64,000 nucleotides of DNA, from positions 41,621-105,620 of the forward strand of contig CALLAW010000036.1 in assembly GCA_938001865.1 (NCBI GenBank). Reading direction: 5' to 3'. Made by a program: the position numbers and the translations under genes. Position 1 is the stretch's first letter. Every line of letters begins with the position of its first letter. Under the pieces are notes generated by a model. That model had not been told where the DNA came from, searched no databases, and saw only the letters and a program-made list of their open reading frames with translations. The stretch is from an uncultured Saprospiraceae bacterium (lineage in GTDB: Bacteria > Bacteroidota > Bacteroidia > Chitinophagales > Saprospiraceae). Below are positions 52,080 through 61,031 of this stretch, piece by piece.

Positions 52080-52672
52080 TGTGCTCTTGTACTTGAGTTA
52101 CCCGTAAGTGTTGCACTTGAATCCAATCCAGATTGTTTGGTTGGAAGGACATAATGTCGCAGACCATAAGCTACGATCCAAGCTATCAATAGTTTGATAC
52201 ATGCTCCAGGCAAAAATGGCTCTATCCCATGAGTCCAGACTTGCTCCCAATCCATAAAGAGTCGTAAGTGGAGACCACCAAATACTAAAATCAATACAGT
52301 GCCCAGAATCATAAACTGGAAGAGAGACCGATAATCTGACAGTCTATGATCAAATATCAAGTTGGTCAATACACATGTCAGCAAAAACCCATAGAGAAAA
52401 CCTCCAGATGGCCCAGTAAATGCATCAAATCCACTCCCTCCATCTGCAAATACCGGCAAACCGATCATCCCACAGAAGAGATAGAGTAACAGCGCTATAC
52501 TCCCATCTCGCAATCCCATCAGATAAGTAATCAATAAGACTCCCAAGCTCTGGCCCGTAATCGGAATATTACCCGCTGTATCTGGTAATTGTATGGTATA
52601 CTGAGCCACCAGCGACAAGCCAATGACTGCAAGTACGATGATCATCAATCTTGATATGAGAGGTGGATTCAC
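52076..52672 (-). CDS. bioY: BioY biotin transporter substrate-binding subunit
   Basis: 198 residues with about six hydrophobic segments. The S-component signature of ECF transporters is visible: IPITGQSLGVLLITYLMGLRDGSIALLLYLFCGMIGLPVFADGGSGFDAFTGPSGGFLYGFLL. BioY captures biotin at the inner membrane, alone or with an EcfAT module; no ATPase gene is nearby. No BirA-type operator could be recognised upstream (a loose GTTGAAATTTAAC lies just before the gene). It overlaps the following gene by 4 bases. Confidence 0.92.
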   Translation of the reverse strand: MNPPLISRLMIIVLAVIGLSLVAQYTIQLPDTAGNIPITGQSLGVLLITYLMGLRDGSIALLLYLFCGMIGLPVFADGGSGFDAFTGPSGGFLYGFLLTCVLTNLIFDHRLSDYRSLFQFMILGTVLILVFGGLHLRLFMDWEQVWTHGIEPFLPGACIKLLIAWIVAYGLRHYVLPTKQSGLDSSATLTGNSSTRAQ

Positions 52673-52887
52673 AGCTTAAATATAGTTGAAATTTAACCTT
52701 ATTCTTATCTTTACCTTAAAGGAATAAAATAGAGAAGAGTGTTGTCTCACAAAAATCGTCATGAGTACTGCAATTGATCACTGGACAGAAAGAGAGATCG
52801 GACTCTACCGAAAGCCCACGATAACCCACTTTGATGATTCACTCCACTCACTAACCTGTAACTGTAATACTAAAAAATATATCTAGA

Positions 52888-54954
52888 ATGAACCTAAAGA
52901 AATTTCAAGTCCTAATACTTGTATGTCTTCCCTTCTTACTTATCAGTCAATCTACGGAGCATAGTCCATATGACTTCGGTAAGATGTGGACATTTGAACA
53001 ACCACCAATCAAGCAATTTGAAGAGCAGTATGGCTTCAAAGCAGACGAAGCTTGGTTTGAAGATGTCAGACTCTCTGCACTCAAGTTTGCGACGTGGTGT
53101 AGTGCTTCATTCGTGTCGCCAGACGGGCTCATCATGACAAATCACCACTGTAGTAGAGATGAATCAATCAAACTACAGACTGGAACTGAGAACTTTGACA
53201 ATAACGGTTTCGTGGCCAATACGCTTGCAGATGAGAGGAAGCTGGATGGACTCTTCGTAGAGCAGCTCATCAATGTAGTCGATGTCACCGATAGAGTACT
53301 AGGTGCAGCAGCTAAAGCGAGTGATAGCGAAAGAGGTGCCCTCATCAATGGTGAACTAGAGGCAATTCAATCTGAGTACCAAGCAAAGGATGGATGGGAA
53401 AATCTCAGACTCCAAGTGGTAACCTTCTACTCAGGTGGTAAATACTCACTCTATGGCTTCAAGAAATTTGAAGATATCAGACTTGTATTTATCCCAGAGA
53501 ATGATCTTGGATTCTATGGCGGTGACCCTGACAACTTTACATATCCTAGGTATAACCTTGATTGTACATTTTGGAGAGCATATGATGATGATGGCAAGCC
53601 ACTCGACACCTCTAAGCACTACTATAAGTTCAATCCAGAAGGCGCTGTAGAAGGTGAGCCGGTATTCGTCGTAGGTAATCCTGGTCGTACAGAGAGATAT
53701 CGGACAGTAGCTCAGTTAGAGTATGATAGAGATTATAGATATAAGCATCTCCTCAAGTTCATGACCAATCGGAGAGACTTGATGCAGACAGAGTATGATG
53801 CCATGTCTCAAGACGTAAGTAAGGTCGGCGAAGCACAAGTACTTCTCGGATCTATCAACCGTCTCTCCAATGGGATCAAAGCATATGGTGGAATCCTCGG
53901 AGGACTCAATAACCCAACGTTGATGGGAAGAAAAATCTCTATGGAACAAGAGATCAAAAGCAAGTCAGCTGGCGTCAATTACTGGAGTGATCTCGAAGCA
54001 TCATATGCCAAACTCAAGCCACATGGATGGGCTATCACACACTTGGCACCGAGTCCACTCAGAGGTAAAGTCTTGACACTGATGCATGCCATCTCTAACT
54101 ATGATGCAGCGGTACAAGGAGGAGCTACAGAAGATCAACTCTCAGAAGCTAGAGCAAGTATAGATGCTAACCTTACAGACTTTGACATGGCAAGAGAGGA
54201 GACCCTATTCAGAATACTCATCGAAGAGATTAAGGCAGATGTCTCACCGACTGACAACACAGTGGCTCGGGCAATCGGAGGTCAGAGTGTAGATGACTAT
54301 GTCACTGCAGTCATGTCTAGTGAAGTATTCGACACAAAAAAGAGAGAAAAGTGCTTCGGATCTAAGAATAAATATCAAAAAAGTAAAGATGTCCTGACAC
54401 AGAGTGCATTACTCTTTGGGAACAGGTATAATGAAGCGGCTCAGATGTTTCAATCGTCCTCTGCACAACGGAGAGCATTAGAGGCTAAGATAGCGAATCA
54501 AGCATTTCAAGTTTACGGAACTGACTTGCCACCCGACGCAACCTTTACCCTAAGGATAAGTGATGGTGTGGTCAAGGGATACTCATATAATGGTACCGAT
54601 GCTCCTGAGATCACGACATACTTTGGTCTCTATGATAGACATTACTCTCATGGTGAGGTCTTCCCTTGGAGTCTACCTGAGAGATGGCTCAATCCACCAA
54701 TGGAATTGCTCAAGTCACCACTCAACTTCGTCTCTACTAACGATATCATAGGTGGTAATAGTGGAAGTGCCATCATCAATCAGAAAGGTGAGGCAGTGGG
54801 TCTAATCTTCGATGGTAATATCGAATCACTCCCTGGCAACTTTATCTTTGACGAAGAATCTAACAGATCAGTATCCGTGCACGCTGGAGGGATCTACAAT
54901 GCCCTCAAGTATATCTACAAAGCTGATAGACTCGTCAAAGAACTCGATAAATAG
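52888..54954 (+). CDS. S46 family dipeptidyl-peptidase (DPP7-like)
   Basis: 688 residues, with a signal peptide (QVLILVCLPFLLISQS). S46 serine peptidase with the His of LIMTNHHCSRD (near 85-87), Asp in GDPDNFTYPRYNLDCTFWR and catalytic Ser625 in IIGGNSGSAII. The residue 18 positions after the Ser, which sets P1 preference in this family (Arg in DPP11, Gly in DPP7), is Gly643 (LIFDGN), pointing to DPP7-like specificity for hydrophobic P1 residues. The enzyme removes dipeptides from peptides in the periplasm and suits the peptide-fuelled life of Bacteroidota. Its downstream neighbour is a small lipoprotein. Confidence 0.93.
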   Translation: MNLKKFQVLILVCLPFLLISQSTEHSPYDFGKMWTFEQPPIKQFEEQYGFKADEAWFEDVRLSALKFATWCSASFVSPDGLIMTNHHCSRDESIKLQTGTENFDNNGFVANTLADERKLDGLFVEQLINVVDVTDRVLGAAAKASDSERGALINGELEAIQSEYQAKDGWENLRLQVVTFYSGGKYSLYGFKKFEDIRLVFIPENDLGFYGGDPDNFTYPRYNLDCTFWRAYDDDGKPLDTSKHYYKFNPEGAVEGEPVFVVGNPGRTERYRTVAQLEYDRDYRYKHLLKFMTNRRDLMQTEYDAMSQDVSKVGEAQVLLGSINRLSNGIKAYGGILGGLNNPTLMGRKISMEQEIKSKSAGVNYWSDLEASYAKLKPHGWAITHLAPSPLRGKVLTLMHAISNYDAAVQGGATEDQLSEARASIDANLTDFDMAREETLFRILIEEIKADVSPTDNTVARAIGGQSVDDYVTAVMSSEVFDTKKREKCFGSKNKYQKSKDVLTQSALLFGNRYNEAAQMFQSSSAQRRALEAKIANQAFQVYGTDLPPDATFTLRISDGVVKGYSYNGTDAPEITTYFGLYDRHYSHGEVFPWSLPERWLNPPMELLKSPLNFVSTNDIIGGNSGSAIINQKGEAVGLIFDGNIESLPGNFIFDEESNRSVSVHAGGIYNALKYIYKADRLVKELDK

Positions 54955-54993
54955 AAAATAATTTTTTTTAACTTCACTCTTAAACAAACTCTA

Positions 54994-55398
54994 ATGAATA
55001 AACTTACAAACATACTCTTAGTATCAACACTCTTCTTCGGGATCACTGCATGTGATAGTATAGAAGTAGATGATGGTAAATATGCAGAAGATGTAGTCGG
55101 TACATATATCAGCAATGACATCGACTCTAGCCTCAGTGGTTATGAAGATGAGACAGCAACACTCGTCGTGACTGAGGTCAATGATACACTTGCAGACATT
55201 GACATCAGTTTTGAAAATGAACTGATCTCTGATCTCTCTTTACCATCAGTAACTCTCTCTAATGGTGCTGGCGATGACATTGATCTCGACAAACAATTTT
55301 CTAATGCTACTGCACTCGGATTTGTCAATGGCGATAGCATCAGGCTCAAGATCGACTATACAGATGGAGACTTTATTGACTTCAGAGGGAGTAAATAG
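54994..55398 (+). CDS. Small putative lipoprotein
   Basis: 134 residues. Signal with lipobox ending at Cys20 (LLVSTLFFGITAC), followed by CDSIEVDDGKYAEDVVGTY. The mature part (SNDIDSSLSGYEDETATLVVTEVNDTLADIDISFENELISD...LGFVNGDSIRLKIDY) looks like a small beta-barrel or lipocalin-like domain with Asp-rich turns. No family name is recognised. Starts 40 bases after the S46 peptidase, with a strong terminator following, so it probably shares its transcript. Confidence 0.68.
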   Translation: MNKLTNILLVSTLFFGITACDSIEVDDGKYAEDVVGTYISNDIDSSLSGYEDETATLVVTEVNDTLADIDISFENELISDLSLPSVTLSNGAGDDIDLDKQFSNATALGFVNGDSIRLKIDYTDGDFIDFRGSK

Positions 55399-55427
55399 AA
55401 GTATTATCCACATCTAGACACATCTAC

Positions 55428-55470
55428 AAAGAGCCAGAGATAGCTACAGCTGTTTCTGGCTCTTTTTTTT
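55428..55470 (+). terminator. Intrinsic terminator after the S46/lipoprotein operon
   Basis: AAAGAGCCAGA (55428-55438) pairs perfectly with TCTGGCTCTTT (55455-55465), and a run of T continues to 55470. Confidence 0.9.
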
Positions 55471-55520
55471 ATCCTGCAGCACAGAGTTGTACTACGCTAG
55501 ACCGACCAAAAGACCTCTCC

Positions 55521-56105
55521 ATGAATCCACTAATTACTGAAATATTCCAAGACGACAGCATGAGTGATGATCAGGCGGATCTCTTGTACTCCAAGCTCAA
55601 AAAGATTCACTTGCGTAAAAATGAATTTCTACTCAAAGCTAATGACGAGGTCAATGACCTCTATTATGTACACCAAGGTTGTCTACGGAGCTATATCATC
55701 GACCTTGAAGGGAAAGAACATACGCTACAATTCGCTGTGAAGGGCTGGTGGATCAGTGATTACATTGCACTCTATGGAAAAACAAAAACCTCAGCCGTCT
55801 CATATATCCAATCAATCAAAGATGCAACCATCTATCGCATATCCAAGCTAGAGTTTGACAATCTCTGTATCGCTTTGCCCAAAGTAGCCAACGTCAATAA
55901 AAGGAAAATGGAGCTTGCATTTGCGAGTTTTCAAAATCGTATCCTCGAGAATCTTACCCTCTCTGCTAAGCAGCGCTATCTCAACTTCATCAATGCATAT
56001 CCCAATATCTCCAATGATGTCAAGAACTATCACATCGCATCATACCTCGGCATCACTACCGAGAGCTTGAGCCGGATCAGGAAAGAGATCTCTACACGAT
56101 CTTAG
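55521..56105 (+). CDS. Crp/Fnr-family transcriptional regulator
   Basis: 194 residues. A cyclic-nucleotide-binding-like effector domain (about 15-120: HLRKNEFLLKANDEVNDLYYVHQGCLRSYIIDLEGKEHTLQFAVKGWWISDY) and a short C-terminal HTH (about 160-192: NYHIASYLGITTESLSRIRKEI) are seen. It lacks the FNR-type cysteines; the Arg/Ser pair for cAMP binding is not evident, so the effector is unknown. This compact Bacteroidota subtype is often found near stress or redox genes, and a nitroreductase-Hsp31 pair lies about 1.3 kb away. It converges with the ketosynthase gene, with 13 bases between stops. Confidence 0.87.
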   Translation: MNPLITEIFQDDSMSDDQADLLYSKLKKIHLRKNEFLLKANDEVNDLYYVHQGCLRSYIIDLEGKEHTLQFAVKGWWISDYIALYGKTKTSAVSYIQSIKDATIYRISKLEFDNLCIALPKVANVNKRKMELAFASFQNRILENLTLSAKQRYLNFINAYPNISNDVKNYHIASYLGITTESLSRIRKEISTRS

Positions 56106-56118
56106 AGGGAACAAACCC

Positions 56119-57180
56119 CTACACTCTATAGACGAAGGCATTGACATTCATCCCAGCACCTACACTTGCGAATAGCACAACATCACCTTTGTTTACAGTC
56201 TGATCTTCGAGTTGGTCTCTGGTGATAAGATCGAAGAGTGTCGGTATCGTAGCGACAGAACTATTACCCATCTCACTAATAATCATTGGCATTATCCCAG
56301 CTGGCACTTCCAAATCATAGAGACCATAGAATCGCTTGACGATCGCTTCGTCCATTTTTTCGTTGGCTTGATGGATAAATATCTTCTTGAGATCACTGAT
56401 ATCTACCCCACTCTCATCCAGACAGCCCTTCATCGCTTGGGGTACATGAGTGACTGTAAATTGATAGATCTTACGACCAAGCATCTTGATATACTTAGTC
56501 CCATCCTCTTTGTCCTTATTATATGACTCGCCATAATAGAGAAAGTTAGCTTCGTCATATGCATAGGTTCCACTCGCATGTCCTAGTATCTCACCACTAT
56601 CTACCTTGGCCTCGACGATAACTGCTCCAGCTCCATCAGCGTAGATCATGGAATCTCTATCGGCAGGATCGACCACTCGAGAGAGTGTCTCTGCTCCGAT
56701 GACTAAGCACTTCTTAGCTAATCCACTCTTGATAAATGCGTAGGCTTGGATGACTCCTTCTATCCATCCAGGACAACCAAAGAGGATATCATATGCGACA
56801 CACTTCGGATCTTTAATCCTGAGTTTGTGCTTGACACGGGTAGCTAGACTCGGTACTGCATCACTCTGAGACTGTCCATATGTCACATCACCAAAGTTGT
56901 GTGCTAAGATGAGATAATCAAGATCTTCTTTATCTATGTTAGCGTTTTCAATGGCATTTGCAGCAGCGAGATAGGCAATGTCGGAAGTATTGAGAGTATG
57001 GTCAGCATATCGACGTTGATCTATCCCAGTGATCGCTTTAAATTTTTCAATAATTTGAGGATTCTCAGATTTGAAGGGTGTGCCATCAGCATTGAGAAAG
57101 TTGTGATTGATAAAACTCTGATTATCCACTACCAATTTGGGCAGATAACTACCAGTACCTGTGATTGCAATTTGGGTCAT
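56119..57180 (-). CDS. fabH: Beta-ketoacyl-ACP synthase III (FabH-like)
   Basis: 353 residues from ATG 57180 (MTQIAITGTGSYLP). The frame opens at 57222 but the extra 14 codons do not fit the family. Thiolase-fold catalytic residues are visible: Cys in YDILFGCPGWIEG, His in KKIFIHQANEKM and Asn in ISEMGNSSVATIP. FabH condenses acyl-CoA with malonyl-ACP to start fatty acid synthesis. The sequence is of the longer Bacteroidota type, whose paralogues also take part in other pathways, so a second KAS III role cannot be ruled out. Confidence 0.85.
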   Translation of the reverse strand: MTQIAITGTGSYLPKLVVDNQSFINHNFLNADGTPFKSENPQIIEKFKAITGIDQRRYADHTLNTSDIAYLAAANAIENANIDKEDLDYLILAHNFGDVTYGQSQSDAVPSLATRVKHKLRIKDPKCVAYDILFGCPGWIEGVIQAYAFIKSGLAKKCLVIGAETLSRVVDPADRDSMIYADGAGAVIVEAKVDSGEILGHASGTYAYDEANFLYYGESYNKDKEDGTKYIKMLGRKIYQFTVTHVPQAMKGCLDESGVDISDLKKIFIHQANEKMDEAIVKRFYGLYDLEVPAGIMPMIISEMGNSSVATIPTLFDLITRDQLEDQTVNKGDVVLFASVGAGMNVNAFVYRV

Positions 57181-57362
57181 ACTCCAGTTGGTTAAGTTGA
57201 TAAAGATAATCCTTTTGGTCAAATCACCATTATGTCTCTATTAGTCTAGGAGAGCCTATTGTAATATTGACGGTATCAAGAAGTTAACAACATCGGCTCA
57301 AGCAAGTTAAGTGATCTCCCGCTTTTTTTTGACTTGAGTTTGTTTATTACCATACATCAATT

Positions 57363-57390
57363 TTTAGCAGTGTTAGACACTCTAACTTTG
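57363..57390 (+). promoter_or_regulatory. Promoter of the nitroreductase-Hsp31 operon
   Basis: TAACTTTG (57383-57390) matches the -7 consensus TAnnTTTG, 23 bases before the ATG at 57414. The -33 element is poor (TTTTT near 57360-57365). Confidence 0.45.
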
Positions 57391-57413
57391 TATTTAAAGA
57401 AATAGAACAGACA

Positions 57414-58046
57414 ATGACATTTATTGAAAAATTAAATCAACGCTATGCCACAAAGGCGATGAACGGCGAAACAGTAACCCAAGACAAGATAGAGAGCATC
57501 TTAGAGGCGATCAGACTTGCTCCTACTTCTAGTGGTCTTCAGCCATTTGAGGTGTATGTGATTACTCATCCTGAGTTGAAATCTCAAATTAGAGAAATTG
57601 CGTGGAATCAATCGCAAGTAACCGACTGCTCTCACCTGCTCGTCTTCGCAGCATGGGACAACTATACCGAGGAAAGAATCAACTACATGTTTGACTTGAC
57701 CAATGAAGTTAGAGGATTCAAGAATGAGGGTTGGGAAAATTATCGCCAACAACTCTTAGACACATATCCAAAGCGGGATCCAGAAGTCAATTATGAGCAT
57801 GCTGCACGGCAGACCTATATCGCTTTGATGGCTGGAATGACTCAAGCGATCTATGAGGGTGTCGATAGTACTCCGATGGAAGGGTTTGATGCAGCAGCAT
57901 TAGATAAGATCCTTGACCTGAAGAGTAAGGGGCTACGCAGCACAGTATTACTTCCTGTTGGCTATAGAGATGCAGACAAGGACTGGCTAGTCAATTTGAA
58001 AAAAGTCCGTAAACCAATGGAAAAACTGATCACAACCCTAACATAA
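57414..58046 (+). CDS. NfsB-type nitroreductase (NAD(P)H-dependent oxidoreductase)
   Basis: 210 residues, FMN flavoprotein family. The FMN-phosphate region near the start (INQRYATKAMNGETVTQDKIESILEAIRLAPTSSGLQPFEVYVITH) and the C-terminal GLRSTVLLPVGYRDADKDWLVNLKKVRKP (phosphate-binding RxxxxxPxGYRxxD) are as in E. coli NfsB and FRase I. It reduces nitro compounds and quinones with NAD(P)H in the cytoplasm. The next gene, an Hsp31/glyoxalase homologue, begins 5 bases later and should be in the same transcript, suggesting a shared role against reactive electrophiles. Confidence 0.9.
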   Translation: MTFIEKLNQRYATKAMNGETVTQDKIESILEAIRLAPTSSGLQPFEVYVITHPELKSQIREIAWNQSQVTDCSHLLVFAAWDNYTEERINYMFDLTNEVRGFKNEGWENYRQQLLDTYPKRDPEVNYEHAARQTYIALMAGMTQAIYEGVDSTPMEGFDAAALDKILDLKSKGLRSTVLLPVGYRDADKDWLVNLKKVRKPMEKLITTLT

Positions 58047-58051
58047 TAACT

Positions 58052-58906
58052 ATGATAAAGAAACTCTTAGGCTTAGCGCCAAAATTGGAAGCTGATGGCT
58101 CCTATAGTCCATCTAAAGTAGCATTGAAGTTAGCAACCCAAGCTAAAACAAACTATACTGCAGATACATATCAGCAATACACAGGACCAAAATCCAAAAT
58201 ACTTGTAATCTTTACGGAGCAGAAAAATCTTACTATGCAAAACGGAAAGCAGTTCTCTACTGGAAATCATCCTGTAGAAGCGTTGCTCCCAATGCTCCAT
58301 CTCCAAGCTGCAGGTTTTGAATTTGATATCGCTACACCGACTGGGAGACCAGTAGTCTTTGAGATGTGGGCCTTCCCATCGAAAGACGAACATGTCAAGG
58401 CTATCTATAACAAACTCAAACCTAGATTCCTCAAGCCCAAAAAACTCCAAGATTTCATACTGAATGAATTCGATGAAGCCTCGCAGTATGCTGCAGTATT
58501 CGTGCCGGGTGGTCATGGATCTATGCTGGGTATTCCAGAAGATAAGAATGTAGGCCGTGTCTTGAAGTGGGCTCATCAACATGACCTCTATACGATCACA
58601 CTCTGCCATGGACCCGGTAGCTTACTCTCTACGACTCTTGACGGTGAGCCATTTCTCTACGAAGGTTATGAGATGGCTGTATTCCCAGACTCCGTAGATA
58701 AGCAAACTCCGATGGTCGGATATCTGCCAGGTCTAATGCCATACGGTCTCAGCGAAAAACTTAAAAGCCTAGGTGCCAAGCTCGTGAACAAAAAGGCGGA
58801 CGACACAGTAGTTTGCGACAGAAGATTGATTACTGGTGCAAGCCCAAATGCGTCAAATAACCTCGGCAAACTTGCAGTAGAGACATTATTGAAAGACCTG
58901 AGCTAG
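58052..58906 (+). CDS. hchA: Hsp31/HchA-like DJ-1 superfamily protein
   Basis: 284 residues. DJ-1/PfpI fold of the Hsp31 type, with an N-terminal extension (about 1-75), VKAIYNKLKPRFLKPKKLQDF, the oxyanion-type FVPGGHGSMLGIPEDKNVGRVLKWAHQHD and the nucleophile elbow TITLCHGPGSLLS (Cys). YEGYEMAVFPDSVDKQTPMVGYLPG and CDRRLITGASPNASNNLGKLAVE complete the family pattern. Hsp31 homologues convert methylglyoxal to lactate without glutathione (glyoxalase III) and act as chaperones or deglycases (debated). A strong terminator follows. Confidence 0.92.
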   Translation: MIKKLLGLAPKLEADGSYSPSKVALKLATQAKTNYTADTYQQYTGPKSKILVIFTEQKNLTMQNGKQFSTGNHPVEALLPMLHLQAAGFEFDIATPTGRPVVFEMWAFPSKDEHVKAIYNKLKPRFLKPKKLQDFILNEFDEASQYAAVFVPGGHGSMLGIPEDKNVGRVLKWAHQHDLYTITLCHGPGSLLSTTLDGEPFLYEGYEMAVFPDSVDKQTPMVGYLPGLMPYGLSEKLKSLGAKLVNKKADDTVVCDRRLITGASPNASNNLGKLAVETLLKDLS

Positions 58907-58934
58907 CAATACATTCTCTAACCAAATAATTATC

Positions 58935-58977
58935 AAAAACATTAATATCTGTAATGGGTATTAATGTTTTTTTTTTT
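58935..58977 (+). terminator. Intrinsic terminator after hchA
   Basis: AAAAACATTAATA (58935-58947) pairs perfectly with TATTAATGTTTTT (58959-58971), followed by T to 58977. Confidence 0.85.
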
Positions 58978-59106
58978 GGAGATTCTATACTTACCACATG
59001 ATTTCCCTTGAGGCATCAAATAGCGTAAGCAAATAGAGGTTGCCCAAAATAATTTCGGAGTTGAGAGACCTCATTCGATATGATAATATGCATAAGTCAG
59101 AAGCAC

Positions 59107-59787
59107 CTATCTCCCTCTCAACCAAGATAAGAAATCTGACTTCCAATATGAGAGTGTCTCGGACGTCATCTTGTACTTACCTCTATAATCATCTATCGCT
59201 GACATCAAAGCATCATCCTTGGCCATGAAAACTTGGAGTATCTTGGCGATCTTCCCTACTCTCTCCACATCTAACGTATGCAGTGGATGTGGACTTGCGA
59301 CTTGTGTGATGAAGTGATTCAATGTCTCATAGTCTGTCACGAAGTATCTCTCAGGATTCCACATCGTCAAATAGTAGAGAGTGACTCTGCGATCATCGTG
59401 GTAGTGACTCGGTAGCTTATTCGCTTGCCGCCGATGCGAATCTAGCAAGGCATCGAGTGACATCCCAAATCTTGACACCCTTCCATTGGCAGGTTTACTC
59501 TCATCAGCTAGACTCTTGAAGATACCTCTTATGAAGTCAATGTCTTCACTACAAAATGTCAAGATTGCTTCCTTTGGAAAGTAATCTACTCCCGTCCATA
59601 ATCTCCTTGAGACTTGCGATGTCAAAGCACTCTCATACATCCCTGAGAAGTCCTCAGCGTCGATATCCCAGTGGGCATCAAACTGGTGTTGGCATGCATC
59701 TAGTACAGCTACTAACTCTGGCTGATGTCCACTCTCTAGTGCTCTCGTATATCTCGCTATCTGAGACTTGATGAGATCTACTTTCAT
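59107..59787 (-). CDS. Hypothetical protein
   Basis: 226 residues, soluble, no signal or membrane segment. It is rich in Asp, His and Tyr and largely helical by composition; fragments such as SHYHDDRRVTLYYLTMWNPERYFVTDYETLNHFI and FDAHWDIDAEDFSGMYESAL are visible. No family is recognised. Good codon-like continuity over 226 codons and strongly protein-like composition support a real gene. It is followed upstream (in transcription) by the aldo/keto reductase gene 46 bases away, same strand, and may be co-transcribed. Function unknown. Confidence 0.6.
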   Translation of the reverse strand: MKVDLIKSQIARYTRALESGHQPELVAVLDACQHQFDAHWDIDAEDFSGMYESALTSQVSRRLWTGVDYFPKEAILTFCSEDIDFIRGIFKSLADESKPANGRVSRFGMSLDALLDSHRRQANKLPSHYHDDRRVTLYYLTMWNPERYFVTDYETLNHFITQVASPHPLHTLDVERVGKIAKILQVFMAKDDALMSAIDDYRGKYKMTSETLSYWKSDFLSWLRGR

Positions 59788-59833
59788 CTGATTATAAACT
59801 TACAACATATTAAATAAATTTTAAATATATAGA

Positions 59834-60814
59834 TTACCATTGAGGTGGGACTGGCTTATTGTCAACGATGGCTTCGATCTTATCTTTGATCTCTTGAGTC
59901 AGAGCAGGCTTGTCAATTGTCGCTAGATTTTCTTCTAGCTGACTCGTCTTAGATGCTCCAAGTATTACAGTGGAGACATTGGGGTTGGATCGACACCACT
60001 GCACTGCGAGTTGTGGGAGTGTGTAGTCTATCTCGAGAGCTAGAGCATTGAGCTTACGTGCCATGTCGATACGTTGCTCATTATGTGCTGATGCTCTGAG
60101 CCATTCCAATTCTTTACGACCAAGTCGAGTGCCTTCTGGGAACTTATCAAGGTACTTAGAAGTCAATAATCCAGATGCCAATGGAGACCAAATCGTCGTC
60201 CCGAGTCCTACAGTATCATAGAGTTTGCGATAGTCTACCTCCACCTTTTGGCGGTGAAAGAGATTGTACTGCGGCTGTTCCATGACAGGACCGATCAATC
60301 TATACTTCTCTGCTACTGCATGAGCCTCCATGATCTCGAGGGCCGACCACTCCGATGTCCCCCAGTAGAGTATCTTTCCTTGCTGGATGAGGTGGTTCAT
60401 CGTCCAGACGACCTCATGCATTGGCGTCTTCTTATCTGGTCTGTGACAGAAGTAGAGATCTAGATAGTCAACTTGTAATCTCTTGAGGGCAGCGTGGCAT
60501 GCCTCTATCAAGTGCTTACGACTCAGACCTGTCTGATTAGGTAGCTTACCTCCATCACCGAAGAATGCTTTGGAAGAAATCAGATATGATGTCCGATCCC
60601 ACTTGAGCTTACTGAGGATATTACCCATCACGATCTCTGACTTACCATCAGCATAAGTCTCTGCATTATCAAAAAAGTTGACTCCGTGATCATAAGCAAT
60701 CTCCATCAATCGAGTCGAGACAGAGTCATCTATCTGATTGCCAAATGTGATCCAACTCCCAAATGAGAGTTCGCTGACTTGTAGTCCAGATTTGCCAAGG
60801 TATCTATATTCCAT
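59834..60814 (-). CDS. Aldo/keto reductase (potassium-channel beta-subunit-like)
   Basis: 326 residues. The TIM-barrel AKR pattern is complete: MEYRYLGKSGLQVSELSFGSW at the N-terminus; Asp and Tyr of the tetrad in NFFDNAETYADGKSEIVMG; Lys in SSKAFFGDGG; His in LYFCHRPDKKTPMHEVV. The C-terminal ASKTSQLEENLATI binds NADP. The WTMNHLIQQGKILYWGTSEW and PQYNLFHRQKVE segments are typical of the Kv-beta/YghZ (AKR6/14) branch. It reduces aldehydes with NADPH; the physiological substrate is unknown. Confidence 0.92.
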   Translation of the reverse strand: MEYRYLGKSGLQVSELSFGSWITFGNQIDDSVSTRLMEIAYDHGVNFFDNAETYADGKSEIVMGNILSKLKWDRTSYLISSKAFFGDGGKLPNQTGLSRKHLIEACHAALKRLQVDYLDLYFCHRPDKKTPMHEVVWTMNHLIQQGKILYWGTSEWSALEIMEAHAVAEKYRLIGPVMEQPQYNLFHRQKVEVDYRKLYDTVGLGTTIWSPLASGLLTSKYLDKFPEGTRLGRKELEWLRASAHNEQRIDMARKLNALALEIDYTLPQLAVQWCRSNPNVSTVILGASKTSQLEENLATIDKPALTQEIKDKIEAIVDNKPVPPQW

Positions 60815-61031
60815 GTTACGTTTAATGTTTTAGGGTGAGACTGATGTGCTACGATGACTTTGATATCATGTCAAATGTAATCAATCCTTACCATATTAGC
60901 ATAAACTCAACAGAGAGCCTAAAGTTCTCATTGATTCATCACATTATTCTCAACTCCTGTGTGAACAATCGAGAGTATAGTACCTTTACCACTTGTCAAA
61001 CAAACAAAAATCTAGTTCTTCAAAACATATT

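Noticed and set aside
52673..52720. Possible BirA operator or biotin-responsive element before bioY
   Set aside because: Only a loose GTTGAAATTTAAC palindrome was found; it lacks the TTGTAAAC-N14-16-GTTTACAA layout.
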